A stretch of 64,000 nucleotides of DNA, from contig OZ244776.1 in NCBI GenBank assembly GCA_965219515.1, positions 2,232,001 through 2,296,000 of the forward strand, in the 5' to 3' direction. This DNA comes from Ilyomonas sp965219515 (GTDB lineage Bacteria; Bacteroidota; Bacteroidia; Chitinophagales; Chitinophagaceae). Below, one piece after another: positions 43,236-52,587 of the stretch. The translations under genes were made by a program, and so were the position numbers. How positions within the stretch are numbered: the first letter of the stretch is position 1; every line of letters begins with the position of its first letter. The notes under the pieces were generated by a model, which had not been told where the DNA came from, did not search any database, and worked only from the letters and a program-made list of their open reading frames with translations.

Positions 43236-44285
43236 TCAATCTTTTCGGGGCGCCAGCGTAAAACCAACGGTTGTGCCAATGTCGGGCTTGCTGCGCACAT
43301 GAATTACCTGGTTGTGCGCTTCAATAATGTGCTTGCAGATGGCAAGCCCCAAACCGGTGCCGCCAACGTTGCGGCTGCGGGCAAGATCGGTACGGTAAAA
43401 GCGTTCAAAAATGCGTGGCAGATGCCGCGTTGGAATGCCAATGCCATTGTCGCTGATTTCAATTAAAATATGGTCTTCGTCTGCCTGATAAACGCCGGCG
43501 GTTATATAACCGTCGAGCCTTCCGTATTTGGTGGCATTTTCTACAAGATTAAACAATACCTGTCTTATCTTTTCTATATCTGCATACACGTAAACCGGCG
43601 CTTCGCAGCCTTTTTTTACAGATGTGGATATGCTTTTTGAATTTGTCATAATTGACAAAGACTGATAAACTTCTTTAATCAAATCCTGAATCACAAAATT
43701 TGAAGGATTGATTGGCTGCGCGCCGCTTTCCAGTTTTGAAATTTCATCGAGGTCGTTTACCAGGTTTACCATGCGTTGCACATTGCGCGACGTATTTTCC
43801 AGAAACTTTTTATTCAGCGCCGGGTTTTCCGATGCGCCCTGCAACAAGGTTTCTACATAGCCCTGAATGGCGAAAATGGGTGTTTTAAATTCGTGCGAGA
43901 GGTTTTGCAAAAACTCTTTCCGGTACACTTCGTTCGTTTTCAGCACTTCAATTTCATCGCTTCGCTGCTGCGCCCACTGCACCACATCTTCCTGCACTTC
44001 ATCTATGCTTTTATCGGGTAAAATGTATTTGAAATACATCTCTTCTCTTTTGCTGGCTTTGGTTTGATAAATGAACTTATAAATGAGCTTTATTTTACGG
44101 TAAATAAACCAGCGAAGTACAAACCTGATAAGAAAGAAAGAAGCCAGGAATGTAATGACAAGCGCAATAACGGCAACCAGAATATGAAAGCTGACGATAA
44201 AAAAAGCAATGCCTGTCGGCACTGATAAAATGAGCGCGGTAAAAATAGAAAGTTGTGTGGGCGATAAGTTTTTTGTACTAAACAT
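43236..44285 (-). CDS. Sensor histidine kinase, PhoR-like
   Basis: 349 residues. Two membrane helices (about residues 10-60) are followed by a short linker, then HisKA with the phospho-acceptor His in NLSHEFKTPIF and HATPase motifs NLVENATKYG, ISDNGIGIP and GTGLGLAICKHI. No PAS or large periplasmic sensor domain is present, so the input is unclear and may be membrane-based. It follows its response regulator by 43 bases on the same strand, forming a two-component system. Confidence 0.9.
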   Translation of the reverse strand: MFSTKNLSPTQLSIFTALILSVPTGIAFFIVSFHILVAVIALVITFLASFFLIRFVLRWFIYRKIKLIYKFIYQTKASKREEMYFKYILPDKSIDEVQEDVVQWAQQRSDEIEVLKTNEVYRKEFLQNLSHEFKTPIFAIQGYVETLLQGASENPALNKKFLENTSRNVQRMVNLVNDLDEISKLESGAQPINPSNFVIQDLIKEVYQSLSIMTNSKSISTSVKKGCEAPVYVYADIEKIRQVLFNLVENATKYGRLDGYITAGVYQADEDHILIEISDNGIGIPTRHLPRIFERFYRTDLARSRNVGGTGLGLAICKHIIEAHNQVIHVRSKPDIGTTVGFTLAPRKD

Positions 44286-44328
44286 AGCGGGCTTTCAGCA
44301 GTCGGCTACCGGCTTTTAACTTTTAAAT

Positions 44329-45018
44329 TCAACATTCAAATTTATAGCCGACACCTTTTACTGTTGTAACGCAATCTATACCTAATTTCTGACGTATTTT
44401 TCTGATGTGCACATCAATGGTACGATCGCCTACTATTACATCGGTTCCCCATACGGAACTGAGGATTTCGTTGCGAAGAAAAACTTTTCCCGCGCGGGAA
44501 GCAAGCAGGTAAAGAAGTTCGAACTCTTTTTTTGCCAGCGTTATCTCGTTGTTCTGAACACTTACAATATACCGTTGCGGATCTATGGTAATGCCGCTTA
44601 CGTGCAAAACCTTTTCATCGTCGGGCAGCTTTATCACGCGGCGGAATAATGCATTAACCCGGCTAACCAATACTTTGGTGCTTACGGGTTTGTTTATATA
44701 ATCGTCGGCTCCGGTATCAAGTCCTTTTATTTGTGAAATATCATCGCTGATGGCAGTGAGAAAAACAATCAGCGTATCATCAAATTTATCGTCCTGCCTT
44801 AGTTTCCGGCATACTTCAATTCCGGTTTTGTATGGCATCATTATATCGAGGATAATAAGGTGCGGCAGCAGCAGATTGGCTTTTTCAAGGGCTTCGTTTC
44901 CGTCTGCCGCCGTATATATTTCGTAGCCTTCTTTTTGTAAATTAAATTGAATTATTTCTACAATATCAGGTTCATCATCAGCAATCAGAATCTTCTTCCC
45001 GTTACTTTCCATTAACAA
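44329..45018 (-). CDS. Winged-helix response regulator, PhoB/OmpR family
   Basis: 229 residues (start at 45018, or 45012 giving MESNGKKIL). Receiver domain with the acidic pair ADDEPD, phospho-acceptor Asp in LIILDIMMP, and the switch Thr/Lys in FLTAIS and INKPV. A C-terminal trans_reg_C winged helix follows (LTLAKKEFELLYLLASRAGKVF, VGDRTIDVHIRKIRQKLG, VKGVGYKF). It is a DNA-binding regulator working with the downstream kinase. Phosphate control (PhoB) is the closest named family, but no pst or pho target is in the window. Confidence 0.92.
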   Translation of the reverse strand: MLMESNGKKILIADDEPDIVEIIQFNLQKEGYEIYTAADGNEALEKANLLLPHLIILDIMMPYKTGIEVCRKLRQDDKFDDTLIVFLTAISDDISQIKGLDTGADDYINKPVSTKVLVSRVNALFRRVIKLPDDEKVLHVSGITIDPQRYIVSVQNNEITLAKKEFELLYLLASRAGKVFLRNEILSSVWGTDVIVGDRTIDVHIRKIRQKLGIDCVTTVKGVGYKFEC

Positions 45019-45227
45019 TTTATTTATACAAAATTAAAATACATTTATCAGTAGCTGTTTATAAGCTCATTATCTTATTGTTAAGCGCGGGAAAATGATT
45101 TTTTATTTACGCGCATAAATAACCGGCTTATTATTAACTCTTTTCTGATGATGCAAACGGCATTTAATACCGATTTAAGACGGATATTTACATTTTGATA
45201 ATAATGGTTGAATCAATATTTTACGTG

Positions 45228-47414
45228 ATGGCGAAACGGATATGCTGGCTTCTTTTATTTTTTTGCACAATTGCGGTTATGAATGCGAATGCACAGCCAC
45301 CGAAAATTCCTTTGATGCGCCAGGCTTTTCATGATAAGGTTGATGATTTGCAAAAAAAATTATTGCGCCTCGACGGTAAGCCGGATAACAATCTAAACCT
45401 CACCGATGATGAAGACATGAATCTTCAGCTTACCTACACGGTTACAAAGCGTATTGATGACATTGAAACTAACATTGAATCTGACTCAGACAACAGCAAT
45501 ACAAAAATCAAATATCTGCGCGCCCTTGCCGAAACGCTCTCTGCTTTTTTTACAAATTACAGAAACCAGACCATGCGCATTTCGCAGCTTCCGGTTTTGG
45601 TTAACGCTTACGCCGAAGGAATGCAGCTCGACAAGCAGGGAACGTCCATCGCGGCATTTATGCATCATCAGTCGTTTGAGGTTGGCAGCATTCTTACAAG
45701 AAGTGTTTTGTTTGAAGATAACAAAGAATATCAGACAGCAAAGAACATTGTATTTCTGAAAGATTGCAAACTGCATCCTGAAAAAATACTGCGGTCCCTG
45801 AGCAGCAATTCGGATTACCCTTTTACCGATAGCCTTATCAGCATCAGTGCGCGAAATGATGCGGATGAATTATACACGTATGCAGCAGCATCCAATCATC
45901 TGGCGGTAAAAATTCACAACAGCCCCGATACGTTGGTACAAGTTATCAGCCGGCTTTCCAAATTAAAATCGGGCAGACAATACTTTCCTTTTTTAGATGA
46001 TTTATATCGCGGCAAAACAACATTGGAGCAGATTGATGATGTAAAAGATGATCCCGCAAAATATTACCGGCTTCTGATTGATACCAAGATTAATTATTCA
46101 AAACGCTTTTTACAGCACGATACGGCAATGGGCATTGATGCCATTGATAAACGCATTGCTTTAACCGGAAAATATTTTATTAATGAGATAAACGGCCTGC
46201 ACGAATCGCCGGATAACGTACGCTTCAGAATACTGCAAAATTTAACCGCGGAAGAATTGTATTACCTGGCCGTAATGCAGGAAGAGCTGATTTATACTTC
46301 AAGTTATGTGCGTGGCGTTTATCCGCTGATCTGGAAAAAAATGAAAGAGCCGCGCGGCGATTCGTTATTGGTAAATGTTCGTTTCGATCATTTTAAAAAA
46401 TGGATCAAAATGGCAGCCAATTACAATACGCTCGACGATTTTCTGAAGCGCATGGACAAAGATAATGCGTTGGTTTTGATGAAGGCTTTTGTAAACGGGC
46501 TTGACAAACACAACGGCAAAGACAGTCTGGAAGATGCGGTGGATGTGGCCGGCTCGTATGCCAGCATTTACGATAAAAATCTGCAGCAACTTATACTGCA
46601 ACAGGTGCAGGAAAATTTAGCGCAGGCAAAGGTGTCAGGCAATCAGCGCGGCATGAACATCTACAATATTCTGAATATTTTATTCCTTTCAATGGATTCT
46701 GCCAATCATGTTGATGTATCGAAAGAACTTAGCATCCGCCCGGTTTATTTTATGAAAAACAACACGCTGAAAGACACAACCGGCCGCATTGTGGTGCAAC
46801 AGTTTTTTTATGGCGATAAAGACGGGCAAACGGTATTCAATGCTTTTGTGCGAACCTTTAACAATGGCAACTGGAAAATGACATCTTCGCCTGAATGGGT
46901 ATCCTTTACGTCAACAAAAGGAACGCCTGTCAGCATCTATTCCAACCGGCCGCTGGACGAAGAGCAAGGTCTTGACGAAAAGGCGCAATCTGACCTGAGA
47001 GATTATTTACTGGATCACGATCTCAACCCATCTGTGGTACTGCATCGCGGGCATAGTTATTATTTAAATTCAACCATCGAAAAAATGCCTTCTTCTGCAC
47101 AGGTTGTGTTGTTGGGAAGCTGCGGCGGTTATCAAAGCCTGAATCAGATATTAAAAATTTGCCCGGAAGCGCATATTATTTCTTCCAAACAAACCGGTAG
47201 CGGCTTAATTAATCTGCCCATGATTACCGGCATCATTGATAATCTGAGGCAGGGAAAAGACTTAAACTGGCCGGTTATGTGGAAGGCTTTTTCCAGAGAA
47301 TTTGCCGGCAGCAAAAGCAAAGAGTTATTTGACGATTATGTGCCGCCCTATAAAAATTTGGGCGCCGTATTTATAATGGCTTATACCAAATTGCAGCAAA
47401 AAGAAAACGGATAA
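45228..47414 (+). CDS. Large exported protein with possible clan CD-like His/Cys dyad
   Basis: 728 residues from the ATG at 45228, which gives a clean signal peptide (MAKRICWLLLFFCTIAVMNANAQ); the frame is open from 45195, with an ATG at 45204. The first two thirds are helical with no recognised domain. The C-terminal quarter has VVLHRGHSYYLNST (His606, His609), then VVLLGSCGGYQSLNQI (Cys632), then HIISSKQTGSGLINLPM. A strand-His-Gly followed by strand-small-Cys-Gly is the layout of caspase/CHAT clan CD peptidases; this is inference from motifs only. It is 13 bases upstream of the chitinase gene and probably co-transcribed. Confidence 0.62.
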   Translation: MAKRICWLLLFFCTIAVMNANAQPPKIPLMRQAFHDKVDDLQKKLLRLDGKPDNNLNLTDDEDMNLQLTYTVTKRIDDIETNIESDSDNSNTKIKYLRALAETLSAFFTNYRNQTMRISQLPVLVNAYAEGMQLDKQGTSIAAFMHHQSFEVGSILTRSVLFEDNKEYQTAKNIVFLKDCKLHPEKILRSLSSNSDYPFTDSLISISARNDADELYTYAAASNHLAVKIHNSPDTLVQVISRLSKLKSGRQYFPFLDDLYRGKTTLEQIDDVKDDPAKYYRLLIDTKINYSKRFLQHDTAMGIDAIDKRIALTGKYFINEINGLHESPDNVRFRILQNLTAEELYYLAVMQEELIYTSSYVRGVYPLIWKKMKEPRGDSLLVNVRFDHFKKWIKMAANYNTLDDFLKRMDKDNALVLMKAFVNGLDKHNGKDSLEDAVDVAGSYASIYDKNLQQLILQQVQENLAQAKVSGNQRGMNIYNILNILFLSMDSANHVDVSKELSIRPVYFMKNNTLKDTTGRIVVQQFFYGDKDGQTVFNAFVRTFNNGNWKMTSSPEWVSFTSTKGTPVSIYSNRPLDEEQGLDEKAQSDLRDYLLDHDLNPSVVLHRGHSYYLNSTIEKMPSSAQVVLLGSCGGYQSLNQILKICPEAHIISSKQTGSGLINLPMITGIIDNLRQGKDLNWPVMWKAFSREFAGSKSKELFDDYVPPYKNLGAVFIMAYTKLQQKENG

Positions 47415-47427
47415 TAGTAACCAGCTT

Positions 47428-48537
47428 ATGAAATATTGGCTTCTCTTGGTTTTATGCGCCGTTATAAACGGCAGTATTGTTTTTGCACAGCAAAAAAACG
47501 GCGGTAAACAATGTAATGTAATTGCCTATTATGCAGGTAACGCCGCGCAAATTGACAGCTTCAACGTTTCGCAGCTTACACATATTATTTTCAGTTTTGC
47601 CCATTTAAAAGGGAATGATTTGCATGTGCAAAATGCAAAAGACAGCGCAACCATAAAAAAGCTTGTTTCTTTAAAAAAGAAATATCCGACTCTTAAGATT
47701 ATTCTTTCGATGGGCGGCTGGGGCGGTTGCGAATTTTGCTCACAGGTTTTCAGCAGCGCGGACGGACGTAAAGACTTTGCTTCTTCCTCAAAACACCTGC
47801 TGCAATATTTTGGCGCAGACGGCATTGATTTAGATTGGGAATACCCGGCGATTGAGGGCTTTCCCAAACATCAGTTTTTACCCGAAGACAAACAGAATTT
47901 TACTGCCTTGCTAACAGAAATGCGCAAACAATTCGGCAAAAAATATGAAATCAGTTTTGCGGCAGGCGGTTTTACCAGTTATATATTACAATCGGTTGAA
48001 TGGAGCAAAATTATGCCCTTGCTAAACCGCGTAAATCTGATGACTTACGATCTTGTAAACGGGTATGCAACAATAAGCGGCCATCATACACCTTTATATT
48101 CAACCCTGCAACAAAAAGAAAGCATTGCCAATGCCGTTTATATGCTCGATTCGCTGCACGTTCCGTTAGATAAATTAGATATTGGTGCCGCTTTTTATGC
48201 CCGCATATTTAAGCTGACAGATACGTTGCAAAACGGTTTGTATCAGCCCTGCACTTTTTATAAAGGCGTTGATTATAATAAATTCAGCAGCACCATTTTG
48301 TCTGATGCCAATTATATATATCACTGGGATTCTGTTGCACATGCGCCGTATTATTATAATGCCAAAGAAAAACTGCTGGTATCTTTTGATGATAAAAAAT
48401 CAATGGCGGAAAAAACCCGGTACGCCATAGATCATGGTTTGGATGGCATCATGTTTTGGGAACTAACCAACGATGTTTATAACAGAGGGCTTTTGCAGGC
48501 GATAGATGATGTGATACAAAACAAAACCAAAAACTAA
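47428..48537 (+). CDS. Exported GH18 chitinase
   Basis: 369 residues. The signal peptide ends near VFAQ. GH18 features: YYAGNAAQIDSFNVSQLTHIIFSFA (strand 1), KIILSMGGWGG (strand 3), the catalytic DGIDLDWEYP with Glu138 as acid/base, MTYDLVNGYA and a terminal GIMFWELTND. It hydrolyses beta-1,4-linked N-acetylglucosamine polymers with retention. It has no carbohydrate-binding module and no T9SS tail, so it is probably periplasmic or outer-membrane associated. It lies in the same unit as the large exported protein upstream. Confidence 0.92.
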   Translation: MKYWLLLVLCAVINGSIVFAQQKNGGKQCNVIAYYAGNAAQIDSFNVSQLTHIIFSFAHLKGNDLHVQNAKDSATIKKLVSLKKKYPTLKIILSMGGWGGCEFCSQVFSSADGRKDFASSSKHLLQYFGADGIDLDWEYPAIEGFPKHQFLPEDKQNFTALLTEMRKQFGKKYEISFAAGGFTSYILQSVEWSKIMPLLNRVNLMTYDLVNGYATISGHHTPLYSTLQQKESIANAVYMLDSLHVPLDKLDIGAAFYARIFKLTDTLQNGLYQPCTFYKGVDYNKFSSTILSDANYIYHWDSVAHAPYYYNAKEKLLVSFDDKKSMAEKTRYAIDHGLDGIMFWELTNDVYNRGLLQAIDDVIQNKTKN

Positions 48538-48676
48538 ACAAAACACGTACTTTTTTTTAAACCAGGCGGCTTATGCTTTCTTGTCGGCTTTCAGCCTAAT
48601 TTAATAAAAACATAAGCCCTATTTAACTGCCTTGTTATGAAGATAAATCACCTTAGCAACTTAAAATTCCGGTGTT

Positions 48677-49120
48677 ATGAACTACTCAGTTATTAATGGC
48701 GCAGACATGCTTCACATTGTTGATGAAGATGCGCACCCGATCTACCATTTAGACCCTGAAACTCTGCAAAAACTCTCGTTTATTGATGAAGCAAATTGCT
48801 CAGCCTGCATCTTTCATCTGGCATCTTACGGCGTGTTGCCAGGCAGTGCGCTTTACCAGGTTGCATCATATATACAAAAACATTTTCCGCAGTTACAGAT
48901 TGACTGGTTTACCACATTTTATTATGTAGAAAGGGTAAGCTATGTAAACACGGCTTTTCGCATGAAAGAGTTGCTGGAAGCAGGCGATGCTGGCTACGAG
49001 GATAGCCGCCTGAGCCGCTTTATCGAGTTTGAAGAAAACGATATGCTTGAAAACGCAGATACCGTTTTGCTTAAAATTGTGATGATGAACATCATTAATT
49101 TCAATGTAAAAGTGCAATAA
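48677..49120 (+). CDS. Hypothetical protein
   Basis: 147 residues, soluble, acidic, no signal peptide or membrane helix. It contains a Cys pair (NCSACIF, around residues 41-44) and several His/Tyr residues (YHLDP, TTFYYVERVSYVN). I do not recognise the family. It has a clear start after a 140-base gap and an uninterrupted frame. It precedes miaE on the same strand, but that gene has its own promoter-like element. Confidence 0.55.
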   Translation: MNYSVINGADMLHIVDEDAHPIYHLDPETLQKLSFIDEANCSACIFHLASYGVLPGSALYQVASYIQKHFPQLQIDWFTTFYYVERVSYVNTAFRMKELLEAGDAGYEDSRLSRFIEFEENDMLENADTVLLKIVMMNIINFNVKVQ

Positions 49121-49163
49121 GCTTGTAACAGATTCAATGTTTTCTTTCAAAAAAATGTCTGTG

Positions 49164-49171
49164 TATTTTTG
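49164..49171 (+). promoter_or_regulatory. Bacteroidota -7 element (TATTTTTG) upstream of miaE
   Basis: TATTTTTG matches TAnnTTTG, 16 bases before the miaE ATG, predicting a leader of about 10 bases. Confidence 0.4.
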
Positions 49172-49187
49172 CTGTATTTTTTAGATA

Positions 49188-49805
49188 ATGACAACAGAAG
49201 AAAACAACGAAGCCCAAAAAAATATTCTGGGTTTATCATTGCCTACCGATCCGCGCTGGGTGAATCTCGCCGCAATGAACCTGCAGGAAATTTTATCAGA
49301 CCATGCTTATTGCGAGCAAAAAGCGGCGGTTAGCTGCATCTCTTTAATTCAATATTATTCTCATAAAACAGAACTGGTTGACGAATTATCTCCCGTTGTT
49401 ACAGAAGAATGGGGACATTTCCGGCTGGTGCTGCAGGAACTTCGCAAACGCAATCTGCCGTTAGAAAAACAACGAAAAGATGAGTATGTAAACAAGCTGC
49501 TTTTGTTTCGCACAAACGGCGGAAACGAGGAAGGACGCTTATTAGATCAACTGTTGATGATGGCGCTGGTAGAAGCCAGAAGCTGCGAGCGTTTCAAGCG
49601 GCTAAGCGAAGGTTTGCAGGATGATTATCTCCGCCGGTTTTACCGGCGTTTTATGGAAAGCGAAGCCGGTCATTACGCATTATTCGTTCACCTTTCAGAG
49701 CACTACACAGATAAAGAAAAAGTACGCAGACGCTGGCAGCAATGGCTCGGTTATGAAAAAGAAATAATGCATTCTTTTGAAATTCGCGGCGACAGATTGC
49801 ATTGA
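49188..49805 (+). CDS. miaE: tRNA 2-methylthio-N6-isopentenyladenosine hydroxylase MiaE-like
   Basis: 205 residues with a ferritin-like four-helix bundle. Di-iron ligands can be placed at Glu43 (YCEQKAA), Glu74 and His77 (TEEWGHF), Glu129 (LVEARSCERF) and Glu159 with His162 (ESEAGHY). The C-terminal helix is Arg/Trp-rich. MiaE hydroxylates the isopentenyl group of ms2i6A37 in tRNA. Length and ligand spacing fit the family well. It is cytosolic. Confidence 0.9.
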   Translation: MTTEENNEAQKNILGLSLPTDPRWVNLAAMNLQEILSDHAYCEQKAAVSCISLIQYYSHKTELVDELSPVVTEEWGHFRLVLQELRKRNLPLEKQRKDEYVNKLLLFRTNGGNEEGRLLDQLLMMALVEARSCERFKRLSEGLQDDYLRRFYRRFMESEAGHYALFVHLSEHYTDKEKVRRRWQQWLGYEKEIMHSFEIRGDRLH

Positions 49806-49975
49806 TAAAATGCTGTTGAATGAATGTGTTAGAAACTCTTTTTACCAGAGTTATTGTCTTTGAGCGCTGCCTTTCATAAAACCGGAACAATAACAATCAA
49901 CCTGGCTGCAGCAACTGTTTTTGTATTCGCAAAGCAGGCAACCGTTTGGCTTATGATGTAACAACAATGCACGTT

Positions 49976-50251
49976 TCATTTTTCGAGGCTGATTTTAGTA
50001 TCATCGTATCTCTTTTTATTTCTGTGAATGCCATAAGCAACAGCAACGGTTATAAAAAGATACATACCGCCATCGAACGGAACATCCGTTTCTCCCGGGT
50101 CTTCCGGAAATTCTTCGCTGTCGTCCTGCGGTACAACCAGCTCGTCGTTAGATTGTGCATAAACACTCACCGGGCGCATACATAAAAGAACAAGCAGAAG
50201 AATTACCAGAATTGAAATTTTTTTACACCTCATTTTTTTGATATTGTTCAT
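49976..50251 (-). CDS. Small PID-CTERM-like sorted protein
   Basis: 91 residues. An N-terminal signal peptide (KKISILVILLLVLLCMRPVSVYAQ) is followed by a short acidic region (DELVVPQDDSEEFPEDPGETD) and a C-terminal VPFDGGMYLFITVAVAYGIHRNKKR. The last part (Pro-x-Asp-Gly-Gly, hydrophobic segment, then YG and basic residues) matches the PID-CTERM type tail seen in small Bacteroidota surface proteins and probably directs sorting. Function unknown. It begins 14 bases after the T9SS cargo gene and is likely co-transcribed. Confidence 0.68.
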   Translation of the reverse strand: MNNIKKMRCKKISILVILLLVLLCMRPVSVYAQSNDELVVPQDDSEEFPEDPGETDVPFDGGMYLFITVAVAYGIHRNKKRYDDTKISLEK

Positions 50252-50265
50252 AGTAACAGATGTTT

Positions 50266-52554
50266 TTACTCAACTGCCAAGCGTAATCCCGCAACTTGTT
50301 TGTGGCTTGTTTCGTTTGCGATTTGCAACACATAAAGTCCTTTTGCGAGGTTGCCGGCCGGCAATTTATATACAGCGTTTCTGCCAGTATGAGCAATGCT
50401 TTTTTCAAGTATCTTCTTGCCGTCATTACCGTACAGAGATAATTTGTACGCCGCATCCGGCGCATTTATAAAAGATAATCTTATTGTGTTGTTTGTAACC
50501 GGATTTGAAAGCAGCACTATCTTCATTATGCCATTAGCAACCGTAGCTTTTACAACGTTTGTATATTGAACGTTGCCATTGATATCAATACTTTTTACGC
50601 GGTAAAAATTATCGCCACTCTCAGGATCAGAATCAAAAAAGTTGTATGATTTAATCAGGCTGTTTGCGCCGCCTGCAGCAACGCTTCCGATCTTTATAAA
50701 AGTGCTGTTATCTGTGGCACGCGCTATCTCATAAGAAACAACATTCGTTTCGTTCTGAACATGCCATTCCACATTCACACCTCCGTTTTCTGCCTTTGCT
50801 TTTATTTGTGTAAATGATACAGGCAAAACAGCAGATTGAAATATTACGGCAAACCGGCTGGCTGCTTTGGAAGCTTCATCGCTGTTAATTTCAAAATTAT
50901 ACTCAGTATCGGCGCCGGCATTTATGGCGACAGATGTTTGCAAATAATTGTCCCATAAATACGGTTTCGGCGAAGCCGGAAAAAAGCGGGTTGCCATTAC
51001 AAACCGATACTTTTTGGCCGATGTATTCCAAAGCCTCATGGCAAGCGTATCGCCGGGTAAGGGAAGCGGCCATTTTTCCTTCATCAGAAAGCTGCCGCTG
51101 GTGTAAAAGGAAAGATTCTCGTTGGTATTGCCAGGTTTGTAAACGTCTTCGCCGGCAACGGGTTTTTTGCTGAAAGACGCATCAAAAACCGAGGCGGTTC
51201 CATCTAAAAAAATGTCTTTATTGCCATCGTTGCTGTATAAATTAATTTTAATAGCGGGTAACGGATATTCACGAAACACATCAGCCCGGCTTGCGATTTG
51301 TTTGTTGTTTTCTTTAAATGTAATGGTACCGCTGCTGCCAATGGTTTTCACCAGAATTGCCTGGCCGCTTTGTATCAAAGAATTGGTGGCAGTATTGGTA
51401 TAAGAGCCAATTGCATCCGGCACTTCAGGTGTAGATACAAAACCGTCATCCCCGTCAATATAAACCCACGCGCCTAATGTATTTATATTCGGGTCCCAAA
51501 CATAAAAACCATTTGTTACGCCGCTTAAAGCAACCCGGCTAAAATCTATGGCGCAGGCATACGGATTGGCCACGCCCGCAAAACTGCCGCTGCCATTGGT
51601 AATGGTATTGATAACATCTCCATTATGTAAAACGCCTTTGCTGCGCAATACTGTAGCGGTGGATGGCGTTGGATTGACAACGTTTTGCGGTTCAGGCATC
51701 ACCGATCTGTCTCCTCTTACTTCAACCAGGTAAGCAGCATGAGGACTAAACCGTGTGGCATCTGTATTGATTGGCTGCGTAAGCAGTCCGTTGCTTGTGT
51801 ACATGCGCAATGAATATCCGCCTGCATATTGTACGCCATCGTCGTAACCGGTTGCCGCCGCCGGGTTCTTGCCGGGACGCGTGATAACGGTACCATATCC
51901 CGGGTTTGGATTTACAATCTGGCCGCGGGTAGCTGTGGCACTCTCCTGCCAGGCTTCTTTAATGGTTTGCCCGCCGGCGCTATCGCCCGTGGTAGGCGGA
52001 GCAAGCAGGCGCCAGGCGCGTTTGTTTTGAAGGTATCGCTCAACAATTACCTTCCCGTTTATGGTATTACCCTCATTTGTATTGCTATGGGTGAGATCGG
52101 CGATGCGCGCGGTTTTCAGCGCGCTGGAACGCAGGGTCATCAACCCGTCACCGGCATTGAATGCGGCATTGCTGATGTTGCCGAAAAATACGGAATCCAG
52201 AATGGTAACCATCGTAAGAAGCGGCACGCTGCTATTAATGGATACGCCATTGCCGTTATTCAGTTGTAACGCGCTTATTTTAAATCTCCCCGTAATATTT
52301 TGACCGGTTGCTCCATTTAATACAAGCGTACCACTGTCTGCACTGATGGCAGTTGAATCGCCCTGATTGATAAAATCCGCCTGCTCAAAGAATGTATAAT
52401 TATGAAACGCCAGCGAAGCGCCCGGCGCAATGGTGGTAGTGCCGGAAGCCGTGTTGTTTCCGTGCAGGCTTACGGTTCCGGTGATGTAATTCTGACTATA
52501 TGAATGAGTGGTTGCCATAATAAGCAGCCAGACAATGAACAATAACTTTTTCAT
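50266..52554 (-). CDS. T9SS type A sorting domain-containing surface protein
   Basis: 762 residues from the ATG at 52554 (MKKLLFIVWLLIMATTHSYSQ signal peptide). A central region with Gly/Asn/Thr-rich beta-type sequence follows, then a fibronectin-like part (GGVNVEWHVQNETNVVSYEIARATDNSTF) and the C-terminal T9SS domain (VLLSNPVTNNTIRLSF, YKLSLYGNDGKKILEKS, LPAGNLAKGLYVLQI). T9SS carries the protein across the outer membrane and usually attaches it to the surface. The passenger is not a recognised enzyme. It lies in a minus-strand cluster with two repeat-rich exported proteins. Confidence 0.82.
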   Translation of the reverse strand: MKKLLFIVWLLIMATTHSYSQNYITGTVSLHGNNTASGTTTIAPGASLAFHNYTFFEQADFINQGDSTAISADSGTLVLNGATGQNITGRFKISALQLNNGNGVSINSSVPLLTMVTILDSVFFGNISNAAFNAGDGLMTLRSSALKTARIADLTHSNTNEGNTINGKVIVERYLQNKRAWRLLAPPTTGDSAGGQTIKEAWQESATATRGQIVNPNPGYGTVITRPGKNPAAATGYDDGVQYAGGYSLRMYTSNGLLTQPINTDATRFSPHAAYLVEVRGDRSVMPEPQNVVNPTPSTATVLRSKGVLHNGDVINTITNGSGSFAGVANPYACAIDFSRVALSGVTNGFYVWDPNINTLGAWVYIDGDDGFVSTPEVPDAIGSYTNTATNSLIQSGQAILVKTIGSSGTITFKENNKQIASRADVFREYPLPAIKINLYSNDGNKDIFLDGTASVFDASFSKKPVAGEDVYKPGNTNENLSFYTSGSFLMKEKWPLPLPGDTLAMRLWNTSAKKYRFVMATRFFPASPKPYLWDNYLQTSVAINAGADTEYNFEINSDEASKAASRFAVIFQSAVLPVSFTQIKAKAENGGVNVEWHVQNETNVVSYEIARATDNSTFIKIGSVAAGGANSLIKSYNFFDSDPESGDNFYRVKSIDINGNVQYTNVVKATVANGIMKIVLLSNPVTNNTIRLSFINAPDAAYKLSLYGNDGKKILEKSIAHTGRNAVYKLPAGNLAKGLYVLQIANETSHKQVAGLRLAVE

Positions 52555-52587
52555 AATTTGCTTCTTTAATAAATAAACCATTACATT

